Source: Thysanoteuthis rhombus (Eukaryota; Mollusca; Cephalopoda; Oegopsida; Thysanoteuthidae). Taken from it: 64,000 nt of DNA. The position numbers were made by a program, and so were the translations under genes. The notes below the pieces were generated by a model. It did no database searches. It was not told the origin of the DNA and was given only the letters and a program-made list of their open reading frames with translations. This document shows positions 13,318 through 28,300 of this stretch, in pieces. The DNA lies in contig OY735231.1 of the NCBI GenBank assembly GCA_963457665.1, forward strand, positions 31,712,670 through 31,776,669, read 5' to 3'. Within the stretch, counting starts at the first letter, position 1; each line of letters opens with the position of its first letter.

Positions 13318-16300
13318 TGAAATTTGAGATATCTTCCTGGTTCAGTATAAAAATTGGGACAAAACACTGTGACTACACGCAGTCTACATTAAGAAAAATA
13401 ACTTGGATTTTCAATAGAAAAAACATGCGTTGAGCATGATATATGGTCTATAGCTAGAGATTTTCATCTAAAAGACATATTTAGATATGAAACACCAATG
13501 TAATGATTAAAAAAGAAAGAGTATATAAAAGAAATGACATTTCAAGTAGATGTTTACAATACAAACATTTCTGTAAGAAGTCATATGTTACTGTTTATAA
13601 TATTAATACGTATGCAACAAAAACAAATGCTTATTTCACTTCAAATATTAATCGAAAAAGTTTATAAAATTTCACTTACAGTGCGCAACCTCTTATTCAA
13701 CCAGTAATCATATACAGCAATTATCAGGTCATCATCTTCTTTTAATAGCAATTTGGCTTCTTGAAGTGTAACCACCTGAAAAAAAGAATTCAAAGAGTTT
13801 AAATTATAGATCTTTCCTTATAGCAAAGTAAAGCTATTTTTAATTGAACTTGGAGCTCAATGCAAAAATATTTCACTTTCATTTTTCTTCTATTTTTTTT
13901 CATTGTCCTATAAACAAAACAAAGCATTTTCATAATTCTGCAGTTCTTTACTTTATAGATTGTCTGTGATCAAAAAAAGTCATTAGGATTCCAGATTCTG
14001 TTCAATGAAGTGAACTTTTTACTGTTTTTGATGTTATTAACAGGTTTTGACAATCATTCTTTAGCCTGTGTAAGGTATGAAATTGTTTGTCCAAAATTCG
14101 ACTGTAAATTGATTGAAAAAATAAATGTCTTTCAACGTTTTATATACAAATATGAAGTTTTCCATATGTTGGCCATCTCATGTTTAATGAAGATTTGCTT
14201 GTCTTCTCAGTCAAGATATTTCACTGTAGATGGTTTTAGACTATATTTTTGAAGGAATTCTGTGATTTCATACCCCCCCCCATGCACATTTCAAGAGCTC
14301 AACGAAAAGTAATGTTAAAATATTCAAAGCTTATAACTGATACCTAGGACATAAGGTGGACGGTTAATAATAAACGAAAGCTTAGACATTGCAAGTCATG
14401 TAGTGTTCAATTTGTGCGGTTTTCCGTTGGTATTTGGTGATAAACTGATCCCACACGATTAATACATCCACACCTATTGCTTCACATTACAAGTCTGTAG
14501 ACTGGATACACATTTCAAATTTTATATACAAAACCTAAATTATTTTAGCATACTTAGATTTGAACTCATCCCATCTTCTTCCACCAGATTGTAACAGATT
14601 TTAGACTGTACTAGAATGATCAGTAATCAAATGAACCCTCAAGTAATTAATGAATTATTCTTATATCTTTTATATAATAAAGATTTGCTTAAACTCTATG
14701 CCAGAATGTTTCTACCAGACAATTGCCTTAACCATCCCCTATAAAAAAAAAAAAAAAAAAAAAAAAAACGGCCGTAGGCTTCAGATATTTCACTCTAGAT
14801 GGTTTTAAACTATGTTTTTTTTAATGGTTTTAGACTATAGTTTCCAAAGAATTGTGATTTTGAAAGAATACAAACTTATTCTAAGAGCTTGACAAAAAGT
14901 AACATCTACAATATTTCAAATACAGAATCTTAAAACAGCCATCCTTATCGTATTGACCTTCATAAAAAAACAAAATCACTTTGCTATTAAAATTTTAGCA
15001 TTCTTGTCATAAGAGAATTAACAGACACGAAAAATAAGTTATATCAAAATTCTTAATTGTTAGAAAAGGCTACATTTAATTTGCAAAGAAATTGTATATA
15101 CTACTGCTAACACAAACTCAGTAAGTTACACTCATTATAATTATGATTTTTATTTGAATTTTATCATCTTTTCCATTCATCAGCAGTAAATAAAACTTGG
15201 AAAAACAATAGTTTTATTCAAACTAGCCATTTATTCAAACCCCACTCATAAATCATTTCTCAACACAAGGTTTAATGAATATAGGCTCCATATAGCTTGG
15301 GTTAACAACCCGTAACGTGTATTTTCAGCTAGTTATGAATTAATTAAATTAAAAAGCTTGCTCAAACTTCGTATGGATCACCAAATAATATCAATAAGGC
15401 TGTTTAGAATAAGTTTTTAGTCTAATAAAGATTAATAAAATATAAACTTCTTGTAATTGAGAAAGAATCTGTTTTTGTTTAAATACAAAAACACCGAGTT
15501 GACAAAAATTCTGTGAATGCTTCCCAGCTTGAAAAATAAATTTGCAGCAAAAATTACCATTTCCGAGTCTTTGAATTGAGGTTTTGAAAAATTGGGTTAC
15601 TTATATCGAGTGGTATCAACTGCTCCTAAGATTCTCTTCGAAGGTTTGAGATTTTTTGAGTATGAATATTTTCAAAGGGAGGGGGCAGAATTACCTGCTG
15701 ACCACTGCCTTTTTCCAACCGATCCAACATTTCTTCAAATTTCAAGGGTGTAATTTCCATTTTCTTTGCTTGTTCATTTAACCAGGCTTCATCCTCACTA
15801 TCCATATCATAGTCAGGTATTTCCTGTTCCATATTGAAAGCTGCAAAAAAATATATAATGAAATTTAAAATTACAATATATTCATCAGTAAATGAAGGAA
15901 ACAATTTAATAATGTGTGCAATTTTGAGACAAAGAATTTGGGGCAAAAATACAAGCCAACTGAGAGATAGAGAGGAGTTCGATAAATTGTGACCAAATGT
16001 ATTCATTTTTTGGGAAGGTAAAAGACAGAAAATATTAAACAATTGTATATTAAAGTTCTAGACATGAATTCCATGTTGAGCCTTTAATAAAAGATTTGAC
16101 ACATCTGATTGAAGGTGTTTCCAAGTATGGGATACTTTACTTATATACAGCAAAATAACACTAAAAACTATGAGTCAGAAGTCTAGGGCCTGAGAGGAAA
16201 ATTAATTTGAATAAAATGGGTAATGAAAAAGTTGGGAACTAAAATGTAATTTTTGATTTGGTTTCAAATGCAAATTTTAGTACAGATCTAGAGATAATGC

Positions 16301-19300
16301 ATTTCAACCTTCATTTCAGATGGCCTCAAACTAGAATAATATATAAGTCTGAAAACATTAAACAATTGTATAATAAAGTTCTAGACATGAATTCTATGTA
16401 AGGCCTTTAATAATAGATTTGAAAATTACAATAATAAATGAAAGCTTAGACATTACAAGTCATAAGGTGTTGGATTTGTGCGTGTGTGTGTGTGATTTTT
16501 TTCTTAAGGGGTATTATCAATATGGCTTCTACAACTCAACAAAGACAAGGTATGGAAATCAAGGCTGAACAAGAGAAGGAAAACACCCCAATACTACATT
16601 ATACGTGTTGGAGAGAAAAAATTTCAGTCTACCATCATCACATTTGGATAGATCACCTGAAAAAACAATAGAGGGGAGTTCAATTGCCCAAAAAACTCCT
16701 TAAACTCTTTGAAAAGAAAAGGTCAATTGACAAAATAGGCATTGCTACAAACTTTCGCATATTTTAGTATTAGATATGGGGGGGGGGTATAACTTCTATT
16801 GCGTTATTTTCTTTCTTGCTGTATTCTTGAAGTGGGAGGTCATTATAGAAGAAACTAAGACACGTCCCTTGATATGCTATATAAACTAGGGGTATAGGAA
16901 TGTAAAGATTTTTGTGAAACACTGTGGATCCTGAAGAAAATGGATAGAATGATAATGCTGGAGCCTGTCTTAGTCTTCTATCAGAGAGATGTTAAGTCAC
17001 TGCAGTCTCTGATGAATAAGAAAACTAAATCTAGACAGACAGGATAGAAAAAAAGGGGGGGTGTTAATCATTTCAGCAGACCAGCCCATATACAACAGAT
17101 AGGGACAAAGAGGGACAGAGCCAGACCCATCCAGGGGCTCAGCATGTCCTCCATATATTTTCTTATTGTTTGCTTCGGTACAGTTTTGTGTTTTAAGAAT
17201 AAGAAATTGAAAGAAAGAATAGATAGATATCTTTCAATACATTGAGTTTGCTTTGTTTACAAGCTACATCAGCAATTACATGTGTATTTTTGTCCATAAC
17301 CCTCTTTTCTCTGCTGTATTGGTTCACCTAGATGTTGCCTTCTGAAGACTCAGAACTGTTTGATCTGGCTAACTCAATAACATGGTAATGCAACACTCGT
17401 TAATCTTCTTACAAATCAATTTTCTCCTCCATTTCTTCATTTTGAAGGTAAACATAAAAATTACTGATGCTTATCTTTGCTTACAGAAAATGATCTGCCA
17501 TTTGGAACATTTGATATTTTCATGTACAGAATGCTGGGGGTGGAGAAATAATCTCAGATTGAAGATGTATATATTCAAGATCCTACAGCAGTTGTAGAAC
17601 TAAAATGGGATTGATAAAAGTCAAACATGTTATTCTTACAATCATACATGCCACACTACCAGCCCCATTTGCTAAGTATCCAATTTGATGGCATATAAGA
17701 CACCCCTTGCTTATTTCAGCTAGGAATACTAAGAAAGAAATGCATTTTCCTCTCATTCATCACCCAGTTGGGTTTCTTCAAACTCCTCCAGTTCTGGCCA
17801 TGGTGGGGCTGGACAATAAAAATTACATCAACTTTTCGAGCTAATTTTTTTTGGGGGGGGGGAAAAGATGGGAGGTTATATGCTGTGTAATTTGATAATT
17901 TCCCCTCAAGGAATATTCTTCTAATTGCTAGTGATTTCACCTTAACAGAATTTGTTTTTGGTAAATTTTATGCGAGAACTCAAGAGTCCATTCAAGTAAC
18001 ATTCAAAATATTTTTTAATAGAAGATGACTGACTTCTGACCATATAGCCTTCAGAAGCACAAAACATGACTGGATGCAGATCTTCTGCTGATTGCAATAA
18101 AATTTGATTTTTCTAACAAAAAGTTCCTGTTTTGAATTCTTAAAACCAAGCCATATAAGCAAAATTTCTGTTTCTACAAACACTTACAATGGTTACTGTA
18201 CGTACACACACACACACATATATATATATGTGGTAGAGGTATCAATTAAATACATTATACATATGGTTAATCAATAATTTGATAAATCAGAGAGAAGGAA
18301 TCATCATAGTTTAGATGGTTATTACAATTGAATGGTCCATTTTGATAATTAGCATTCTTGCAGAGACAAATTAAAGGACTGGTTGAGTACCTCTCATCTG
18401 AAATTCTGAAAACTGAAATGTAACTTATCATAAGCCAACATGACATTATACGGGGGGGGGGGTCCCCCCACACCTAATATTACTGTAGTAGGATTCAAAA
18501 AATGAGAAACGTGACCAATTTTTAAGGCATTCAACTCATTCTGACTGTAGTGAAAGCTCGGTTATCTTTGTGATACTCTTTTTAGAACTAAAACTATATT
18601 TAAATCACAAATGGTGAAAATGAAAAATTATTGTCACCTTCAGACCTACATACATTAATCACTGAATTTTTTGCTTATTCTCACATCTGTACAAAGATAT
18701 TGTTGAAAATGCCAAATGTAGATACAGATACCACTATGAATAACAATGATAAGAAAAAGAGTAAGTGTTTGAGCTAATCTCATGTATATGCAAATATTCC
18801 AAAATCTAAAACCCGAAACACTTCTGGTCGGAGGCGTTTCAGGTATGGGATACTCAACCTGTACTTATATACAGCAAAATAACACTAAAAACTATGAGTT
18901 AGCAACCTTTCAAAAACCTAGGGTCTGTGAGGAAAATCATTTTAAATAAAATAGGTGATGAAAAGGCTGGGAACTAAAACGGAATTTTTGTTTTGGTTCT
19001 TAAAACAAATTTTAGTACAAATCACAAGAGGTAATACATAACAACCTCAATTTCAGATCGCCTTCAACTAGAATAATGTAATTCATATCCTCTTGTTGAG
19101 TGACTGGTTGTTATAATCACAAAAAAGACTGAGCTTTATGTAAGGTTTTGGTGAGACGCTTTGCCAACCTAACACAAGGATTGAGACTTGAACCATTTGT
19201 TTTAGGGATTTCTTTCATGTATGACTGATTTCTCATTGCCACTAAATAACTTACATCTGTTACTGTACTTCTAATCACACTGTTGCCTAACATTCAGTAT

Positions 19301-22300
19301 AATAATAACAGTTAACAATACTGCTATTATTAAAAGCTGGAAATTACCTGTTTTCTAAACATCCATTGACTGTTGCTTAAAGCAAGAAGCATAATGTACA
19401 AACACAATAATCATTTCTATTAAAGTACAAATGACTCTATAAGGTTTATAATTTGCTGCTAAGAGCCATTTAGTAAAAAATGAAAAACTTTCCATTTGTT
19501 AATTCATGGTTAGCAATTAAAAAAACAAATCCTACATATTTTTGAAAATATATCAACTATTTTCGTTTTGAATGAATATATTTTCAATTATATATGATTG
19601 ATCATAGAAAAAGAGTGATGGTTGATGTACAACTTGAAATCATTATGGCTACCTTCACTATTTAATATAATAGATGTCTATAGAAAAGAAACTAGTTTCA
19701 AAAGGTGAATAATCATGTTATTGTTGAGTTGAAGCCTGGTAATATCTCCAAGTGGTAGAGTTCTTGCCTCTGTTTCAGGGAATCATGGGGCCAGTCCATG
19801 GCCAAGTCATACAAAAGACTTTGCAAATAGTACCAAAAGATTGGCTCTGTTGCCCAAGACGCACCCATGAAAACATGAGTGCCCCTAAGGCGATGGATTA
19901 CGTAATGAAAGAATGTACAGGTCACTCAATGGGAATATTAAAAAAGCAGGTCTGGTTAGTGACTCAATAGGAACCATCACACAACCATTATATTTTGGCA
20001 GCATGCCACGTTGGGGAGTGAAAAATTAGAAAAGGGGGTAATCAATGAATCTGTTATCTCTCTTACCTTCTGTTTTTGTTGGTTATATTTTTTTTTTTCA
20101 AGAAAATTTCAAATGGACACAAACTGACTGAACCTCCCGAAAAAGTATTTGGGGGATGAGCGTTTTGAAAACATAAAACACAAGACCCCCCCCCCAAAAA
20201 AAACAACAACAACAAAACAAACTTTTTCTAGACAAGAATTATTTCTTCCCTTTAACCCCATCAGTGTGGTTTGTACGTGTGGTACATATATACATATGTA
20301 TTCAGCCAGACTAACTTGAAAACTGAAAGAAACCCTATGGCGATAGTGTTGTCTGAGAATTTCTGTAAGATCAGAATTGTTAAATAGATATCAGTTATTG
20401 TTCAGCATAAATGCTCACAATTTCTTTATATATTTTTAGAGTTCTGGTGGCTGCGATTGAGAAACAATCTCTTCTTCCAATGACTAAGATATTAAGCAGG
20501 AGGAAAACAATCTATAAAATATCATCTTCATTAAGATAATATTGCAACTACTAATACAACTAGAATAAAAATAACAAATGAGATGCTGAGAAGGATTGGG
20601 GAAGAACAAAGAGTGAGTTGAAGAGTTAGAGTTGATCTTCTGCCATGCCAGAGAGTTCTTGTAGATCAGTTGGTAAGAGTGGCAGGTACAATTAACCAGG
20701 TTTCCCCGGGGGCAAAAAGATTGTGAATTTGAGTTTCACCAAGAACCTATCCTTTATTTCTGATCCACAGTTTACGCACTACTGTAGACCTGGCCCGAGT
20801 TAATATGCAATAAAAAGCAACTAAAAAAATTGAGACGAAACAAAATCCTAGTCAAAAGTTAATGCTGATAATAAACAATATTAATGGTCTTATCTATGCA
20901 AGTATGCTTTTGATGAAAGAAAAACATTGTAAAGGATTTAAACATAAGACCAAAACTTAAATGAGAAATAAAACAGAAAATAACGAAATTTAAGAAAATA
21001 CAGCAAGAATCTGATGTGTTTGAGATGGCAATTTCAGACAAAAATTCATGGGTAAAAGTGAACTGAATTAATTTTCTCTCATCCATTATACATTTAAAAC
21101 TTACCTTGAACATGAATATATTGTTTTGATGGTTTGAAATCTTCTTTATAATAGGTTTCATATTTATCAGATACTTGTACCACTTCTGGAATAGGGATGA
21201 CCAAGGCTTCTGCTGTTCCATAGACTTGCTGGGCAGAAAGAGCTCGTTGCAAATGATGCTCCTAAAAGAGAAAAACATTAAAAGGTTGGAATTAATTTGG
21301 CATACAGCAGACAAAGATTTACGTCAATAAATAAGAAATTATATATAATTCAGAAACAATCGTGATTTATTTCGAAATCATAAAATCATGATTCTTAAAA
21401 GAGCAGAAGTTACAAAATCGATTTAAATGCAAATGGAATGTGAAGTGAAAGCCTTTCTGAAAGATGGCATCTCGAAGTAAAGATCTTAGAAAGCATCCTT
21501 AAATGCTAAATTTACTTATTTGCTTATTCAATTAGTTAGACAGCAATTTAATTTGGTTTAATTGAAATCAATCAATTAGCTATTTGATGGATATCATTAC
21601 AAAATATCCAGATTTAGAAGTTCAAGAAAACACGCCTATGACATAGAAGAGAAGAGAAATAAATTGTGGCTAAACTGGTAGTCTGTGTAGGAAACGAATG
21701 AGTATGTGAATAGTAATCATGAGTATCATATTTCACCAGGTATGATCCGCTACCATATATAATCAACACCCACTTCAATTTAAAATGAAAATGCATTATC
21801 TTGTCTACACAATTATGTATAACTAAACTTCTGTAGATAATACGACCTGGATTTTTTTAGCCCAAAATCTTTGGGAAAAAATATGAATTATACATGTTAA
21901 GATACAGTACACAAATGATATTTATTCTAGCTGATAGCAAAAATATTCTTTAACAGTAAACATTTTTTGAAAACATCTAAATAACAAAAGGCCAAATAAG
22001 AAGTGTTGAATGAGTATGCTGTCAAATGTATACTACTGATATGCTCGTCACAATATCCATACGTTACACTGTGATTGGTCAATTCATTGAAAACAGACCA
22101 ACCACCAGAGAGAAATAATTTGGAATACAGGAATTTGAATAAAGCAGATGATCGAGACGCTCATTTTTTGGTTGTGTTATAGAAATACAAGTTTGTAAAA
22201 ATTCCATGATGAGATTCAGTATAGCTGATCAGAACACTCATTGTTTTTTTTCTGTAAATTAAAGAAATGAAAATATATCATGAAAAATATTTCATAACTA

Positions 22301-25300
22301 TAAATTAAAAAAAAAAAAAATAAATAATCCTAATCTTATTCAGAAATGAAGTAGGAAGTGAGAGGGAGAGAATTGGAAGCTCAATTCGAGGGTAAGAATG
22401 GAGAGGTAGAAAAAAGTAATTTAATGAATCTAATCCATGTTTTTGTGACATTTACATAAAAATCCAAGACCAGCAAAAAAGATTGGAAGAGATACTAGAC
22501 CAAACCAGAAAAAATAGGCATAGGGTTAGAGAAGGGCATAAGATAATGGATGATCTCAGTTGTCAATATTGTGGAATTTCTATGGGGCCCAGCTAGTATA
22601 AATGAAAAACCGAGATGATTATTTTCAACTTGTGAGAATTTTTTTCCTAACATTATATTAGGTGGGGAGAGTTTGACTGATAATTTTTCCAACATCACTT
22701 GGCATAGCAGAAATGATGATAGTAATGTACATATTAATGACTTTGATGCTTCAATAAATCATAAGAAAGATCTTAGTAAAAAAAAAAATCCAAAAAAACA
22801 AAAAACAAAAAACAAAACAAAACAAAACAACAAACAAACAAACACCATGTTGAATGTTTATCATTCATTCTTATATTTCCTGTCTTGACAATTTTATCTT
22901 GTATTGTCAAAACCCTTCATATCAAAGTCTATGGAGGATTCCCTTTTTTTTTTTTTTACTTAGCGCGCATTGTAGGACATGTTAAACTTCCGGTTTAAAC
23001 ATGTAGTGTTGTTATGAAATCTAATACAAAATGTGGAGAAAAATTCAATCCTTTATTGGATAAGGGAACAAATTTTATTAAAAGCAAATGAATAATTGAA
23101 ATTTTGTAATGAAAAAAAAATTCAGGTGTGTTTGCAAGTTAAAAGTTTCTGAAAATTTCCTGATGTAAAATGACAACCGCAGATGGTTTGTGTATTTATT
23201 CACACAAAATTTTAGCCCAGGCATTTTTTTCAAAATATCTTTGGTTTTGAAAAGTGTATACACAATTCTTTCTCAGATTTTTCTCCAATCATTATTTTTA
23301 CTAATAAGACAAAGATTCTGACAATAAAGTTAAATTTCATATCACTTTGAAGTAGTAGTTTGTTTTGCTAAGGTGATTAATCCTATAATGCATTGTGTAT
23401 AAGCCAATTAAGGAGAACTGACAACAAATCAAATGAAATTCATTTTTTCGTCAATATCCTCATCTCATTAATGAGAACTAAGATAGGAAAAAATATGAGA
23501 AAGAATTATACATTTATACTTTGAAGAACAAGAGACATGGAGAAAAATATACTTTGGCTAAAATTTTGTGTTGAAAAAATAAACATCTTTTGATTGGGGA
23601 CATTTTTTGAAACCTAAAATCTAAAGGTCTAGAAAAGCTTGAAAAATCTAGATTGTGACATTTTGTAGTGCATTGACATTTCTTTCTTCCTTGCCCAACA
23701 GCGATTACAAGGTGGTCCTGAGTTGGGATCATTTTAAAATGACTTCCCAGAAATACTGATGAAATTTGGAAACCCAATTTGACATCTTTCTCCAAAAGAA
23801 AGATATTTTCTGGAGTTAGGTAAATAAAGTTGACTCTGAGAGCAAATTTTCAGTGCAGTCAAAGTGTTAAAAAGGTGTTAAAATAATGAAATCAAGACAT
23901 GTAAAAGCTGTGAATTGTTTATGTAACAAATAATTATTGAGTATATAGCAAAAAAAATCAATCTGTTTCGTGGAACCCCTGGAAAGATCATGCAGGACCC
24001 TAGGGATCCACAGAACACTGAATACCATTCTGCTCAATTAGAACCAGTGATAGAAATGAGTTTAAGGATTTAGGTATACAGCTAGGCAAAATTCTGGGGA
24101 CTGAATATATGGTAAAGCCTGGAAATTGAAAAGTAGGCATATAGTGTACCCAACTATTTTTTGCCTTAAAAAATGACGAATTTTTGATATTTTCCGTTTC
24201 GGGCCATTCTTGAGACCTTATATCTCAGGAGCTAGAAAAGCTAGAAAGATCCCATTTGTGACACTTGGTAGCGTATTGACATTACTTTTTTCCATGTCAA
24301 ACAGAGATAATAAGGTAGGCCTGGTTCTGAGTTATGATTACTGTGAAATGGCATCCCAGAAAATTTTCAGTGCAGTATAACTTCCTGGTATAGAATGGTG
24401 GCTACTTAAAAAACAGAAAACATTTCTGCTGCATTTATACTAAACAAACATTGTTCTTGGATCCATAATGACTAAATAAGTAAAGATATTGAGCTGAAAT
24501 TTTCAGGACTTCAGTTCAGACCCAAAAGAACCTGCAACTCTTAACACAAAATTAGAGATGGTCGAGTATATGTGTGTGTGTGTGCAGCATTGGTCCACCT
24601 TCCAGCGAATGCCCCATATATATTGGAGGCTGTAAAACATTTGGTGAAAATGTCTACCCACGTTTCTGTGGAGTTCAAGCATTTTCTTCACATTCTCTCA
24701 TCTCAAGACTTGGTTAATCACTTCAAAGATAAATGTTTACTTCATGTCAATTTCATCCGAGCTTTCATTTTAAAAGAGACTGAACTTGTTCAAGTGGAAA
24801 ATTGTTTCAAATGGTGGGTAAGAGATTAACCTAATTGTTACCTGTAAGTGGAAAAAGTCACCATATTCATGATATACTTTATATTTGAACACAAGGAAAT
24901 TTCCATGGTTTATAGATTCAATGGATTTTTCTGCTAATTCCTACATTCAATTAGAGAGATCTGATATTTAAAAAATGTACTTATCACACTCAATATAATG
25001 ATTGGATAATGCAGAAGTGTGTACTGAAATCAAATGCAAGATAAACTAAATAATTATCTGATATTTGTAAAGTAAAAATTATTACAAAACTGATGTAAAC
25101 ATAATATCAAATAGAACACTAATGGCGTCTTTATCTTCAAGATATTCAGAGAGGATTACACTTACTCCTAAGATATCCTTGCTAAAAGAAAAAAAGATTA
25201 AACAAGGACGAAAAAATAGATCACTTATAAATGGAAGCACATTAAAGATTTGAACTAGTCAGCTGAATTATAACATTTTAACATGAATGTTTATTTTGCT

Positions 25301-28300
25301 TTTGCAACAAGGAAATTTAAGCAAGGAAGAAATGGTTATCTAAGATCTGACTTGGTTGAAATCAGCGGAAATATGCAGTTTTAAAAGGCAAAAATGAACA
25401 TGTGGGATACATTGTACCATTTTCTAACAAAAACCACTGGAAAGAGCACGTTAAAAAATACTTGGAGTTCATTTCAATTTGGTGTTTTGATTGTTCTATG
25501 TTCTAATCAGTAAGAGGATGTGTAGTGGTGGGGGGTAGCATATAAAAACTTCTCAATTTCTAGGTTTTATGTATGTTGAATGTTTACTTCTACCTAAACC
25601 CTGAAACCCAGCCTGACAATACACCTACTTCCCTAAACCCATTTCCATCAGTGCATTGAAATTTTGTTTAATGAAACAGTTAATTTGGAATTCTATTTAT
25701 TTATCAACTTTCATGTTCAATAATGGTTTATAAACCACTGCCCATTTCTTTTATTCATACCCATTAAAGAGGATATTTACATCTAAAATACATATTTAGA
25801 TACAATGGCAGAGAAATTGGCATCCCCATCATATTGTGAGCTATGCTTGTTGGGTGTGCAGCAGCAGTTTTATGTAAATGGCATGTAAAACAGTCTCTTT
25901 GGCCCATGGATCTGTATAAATGCATCTTTTAGTTCTTCAACTTCACAAATGAAAAAAGTAGACATTGTTCTTGGATCCATGGTGATTGAATGAATGAAGA
26001 TAGAGTTTAAATTTTACAGAACTTCATTTCAAACTCAAAAGAACCGGGTTAAATGGGAATCATGGGTCCACTTGATAGGAAATGACCCATATGTTGTTAC
26101 ACATATACTTAAGTATTTTTACCTATCTTGTAGGATAATTAATTCTCTTATCTAAAAGTGAGAGTTGTTTCTTGAAGGGGTTCCCTCAGTTACATAACTG
26201 AGGGTGGGAATGAAAGGTGATTTTAAAACCGCCCGGGGCCCATAATAGAAAATGGTCCCCAAAAGATTTTTTGAATAGTAATAAACCTACTGCATTTTTA
26301 CTGAGATTATGCAATAACAAATCTCACAAAATGTTAGAGGGGTTCTTTCAAAGAGCCAAACCCCCTGCAAGGGCCCACAAATCTCTACAGGTCCCCAGTA
26401 ATACCTTTGTGGACACTCAGGACTCTGCAGCCTACAGCCTCCCTGGGCCCTCAAATCTCCAGCTATGCCAGAGGGTTTCCTAAAAATTTTTTGAAAAGGG
26501 TTCCCCCAGTAGTTTAAAGTTTGAAGACCATTGTAATTGAGCATCGAAATTTTGTTATACGATTTTGCAAATTCAAAATTTTATCTGCAATTCTCCATTG
26601 TCCACAGTGGCTTAAGCTACTGCCAATTTCTTCAATTCACAACTATTAAATAAAATTATCTATAACAAAACGCATATTTCGTTCTGATTGCAGAAAAATT
26701 GGCATCCCAACAGCTCATTTAATCTGACCTTTATTTCTTTCGGAAATTTTCAATTTTTAAAGAAAAATTAATGTGTGTAAAAATTTCCACTGAGACTAAT
26801 TTTCTGAAAAATTAATTTTAGCTGAATATTAGATAACAATTATTAATGCAAGTAATTGTTTCTGCTTTCAATCCATAACACTTTTATTTGACTACGGATA
26901 CACAAAAGGGCAAAAATTATCCTGTTACACCAGGTGATCTTCAAAGCAATAAAAAAACAATTTATGCATTCACTAAAGTTATTCTTCCATGAAATTTTTG
27001 CTCACCCAACATCAAAAATGGCATGCAAATGTTGTACACCATTTTCAACATTGCAAAGTTCCATGCACTGAATCGCCCAATTTACAATCATTATCTAATA
27101 CAATTGGTGATTCATACAGTTCTCAATTAAGTTTAGGGTTTTTTTTGTTTTTGTTTTTTTAATCAATTTCATGTCAGATTCTTGAACCCAAACTTCTGCC
27201 TTCAAACATTTTAATAATGGTTACACGAAAAGCTACACGAGAGTACATATGAGCTTGTACGGGCCGGCTGGGGACAGTGGGCTGGTGGGTAGATATTCAG
27301 TCAAAATTTATTTATATAGAATGATGCTATCTCAATTTTGAGAACAAGAAACGAAATGTGAATGAACAAAAAAAAAAAAAAAAAAAAGAAAAGAAAAGGA
27401 AAAAAAAAAGAAGAAAAATTAAGCCTTCTTTAAGCCTCATTTTTTCAAAGATTATGATTATTTCAATACTGGGAATTTGTTGATATCAGGTAATTGACTA
27501 AAATAGTCCAGTATAGCAATTTTGCATTATAATTATTGATTAAGGCTGTAAATGGTTAAGAAGAGTTACTACAAATTACTTATGCCTCTTGAACATGAAG
27601 AGAGATAGGTTTCAGTAGAAAAAGTAGAGTAATTATAGTTGGTGTTTTTGCTTATTGAAGTGGGGTAATAAATAGTGTAAAAATCCTTTGATATTTGTCG
27701 ATTTTAAGGTAAATTTTCAAGCACTTTTAGGTTTTGGATTTCCATAACTTGATACATCACAAATCATACATTCCTGAAAAAACACTTTATAAGCTTTTTG
27801 ATCGGACAAATTACAATAAAATCTGAAGTGGAGATTTTTTACAAGTTATTTTTCAAATTGTGGTTCCAGAGCATACCAGAATATCAAATTATGACCATCT
27901 GTAATGTACCACATTTATGAATAAGCTCTGTTGAATGTATAAAAACAATACCAAAGCCTTTTTGATATACGAGAAACTATTATTTTTTTCAGGGAAAACT
28001 GAAGAAAAAAAAACATGATTTCAAAGGTTTTTTAAAAATACAATTTAGACCCTTTCAACTGCGAAAAATCCCTAATTTCTATACTAAATTTTTGCCAATT
28101 TTCCATAAGTTTTTTTATTTCCACAACCTGATTACTGATAAAACAGTTGAGCCATCGCAAATGAACCATACATGTTCCTAAAACAATACTTCATAAACTT
28201 TTAGATTATACTAAAGAAATTTGAGTTGTGGTTTTTTTTCATTAGTTATTTTTCTAAATTGAGGTCCAACTTGCATGTCAGAATCCTAATTCATCAATTT

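Larger units (their letters stand above)
15841..21104 (-). other. EPC intron 2
   Basis: A 5.3 kb intron with a duplicated block (16100-16340 and 18830-19080), two tRNA/SINE-like pieces (19740-19960 and 20645-20745) and short microsatellites. I found no extra exon; the phases of exons 2 and 3 already fit. Confidence 0.85.

Noticed and set aside
20859-21314. A 151-residue minus-strand frame over EPC exon 2
   Set aside because: It is in a different frame from the exon; the EPC frame gives EHHLQRALSAQQVYG, which is family-conserved, and is supported by splice sites and phase.
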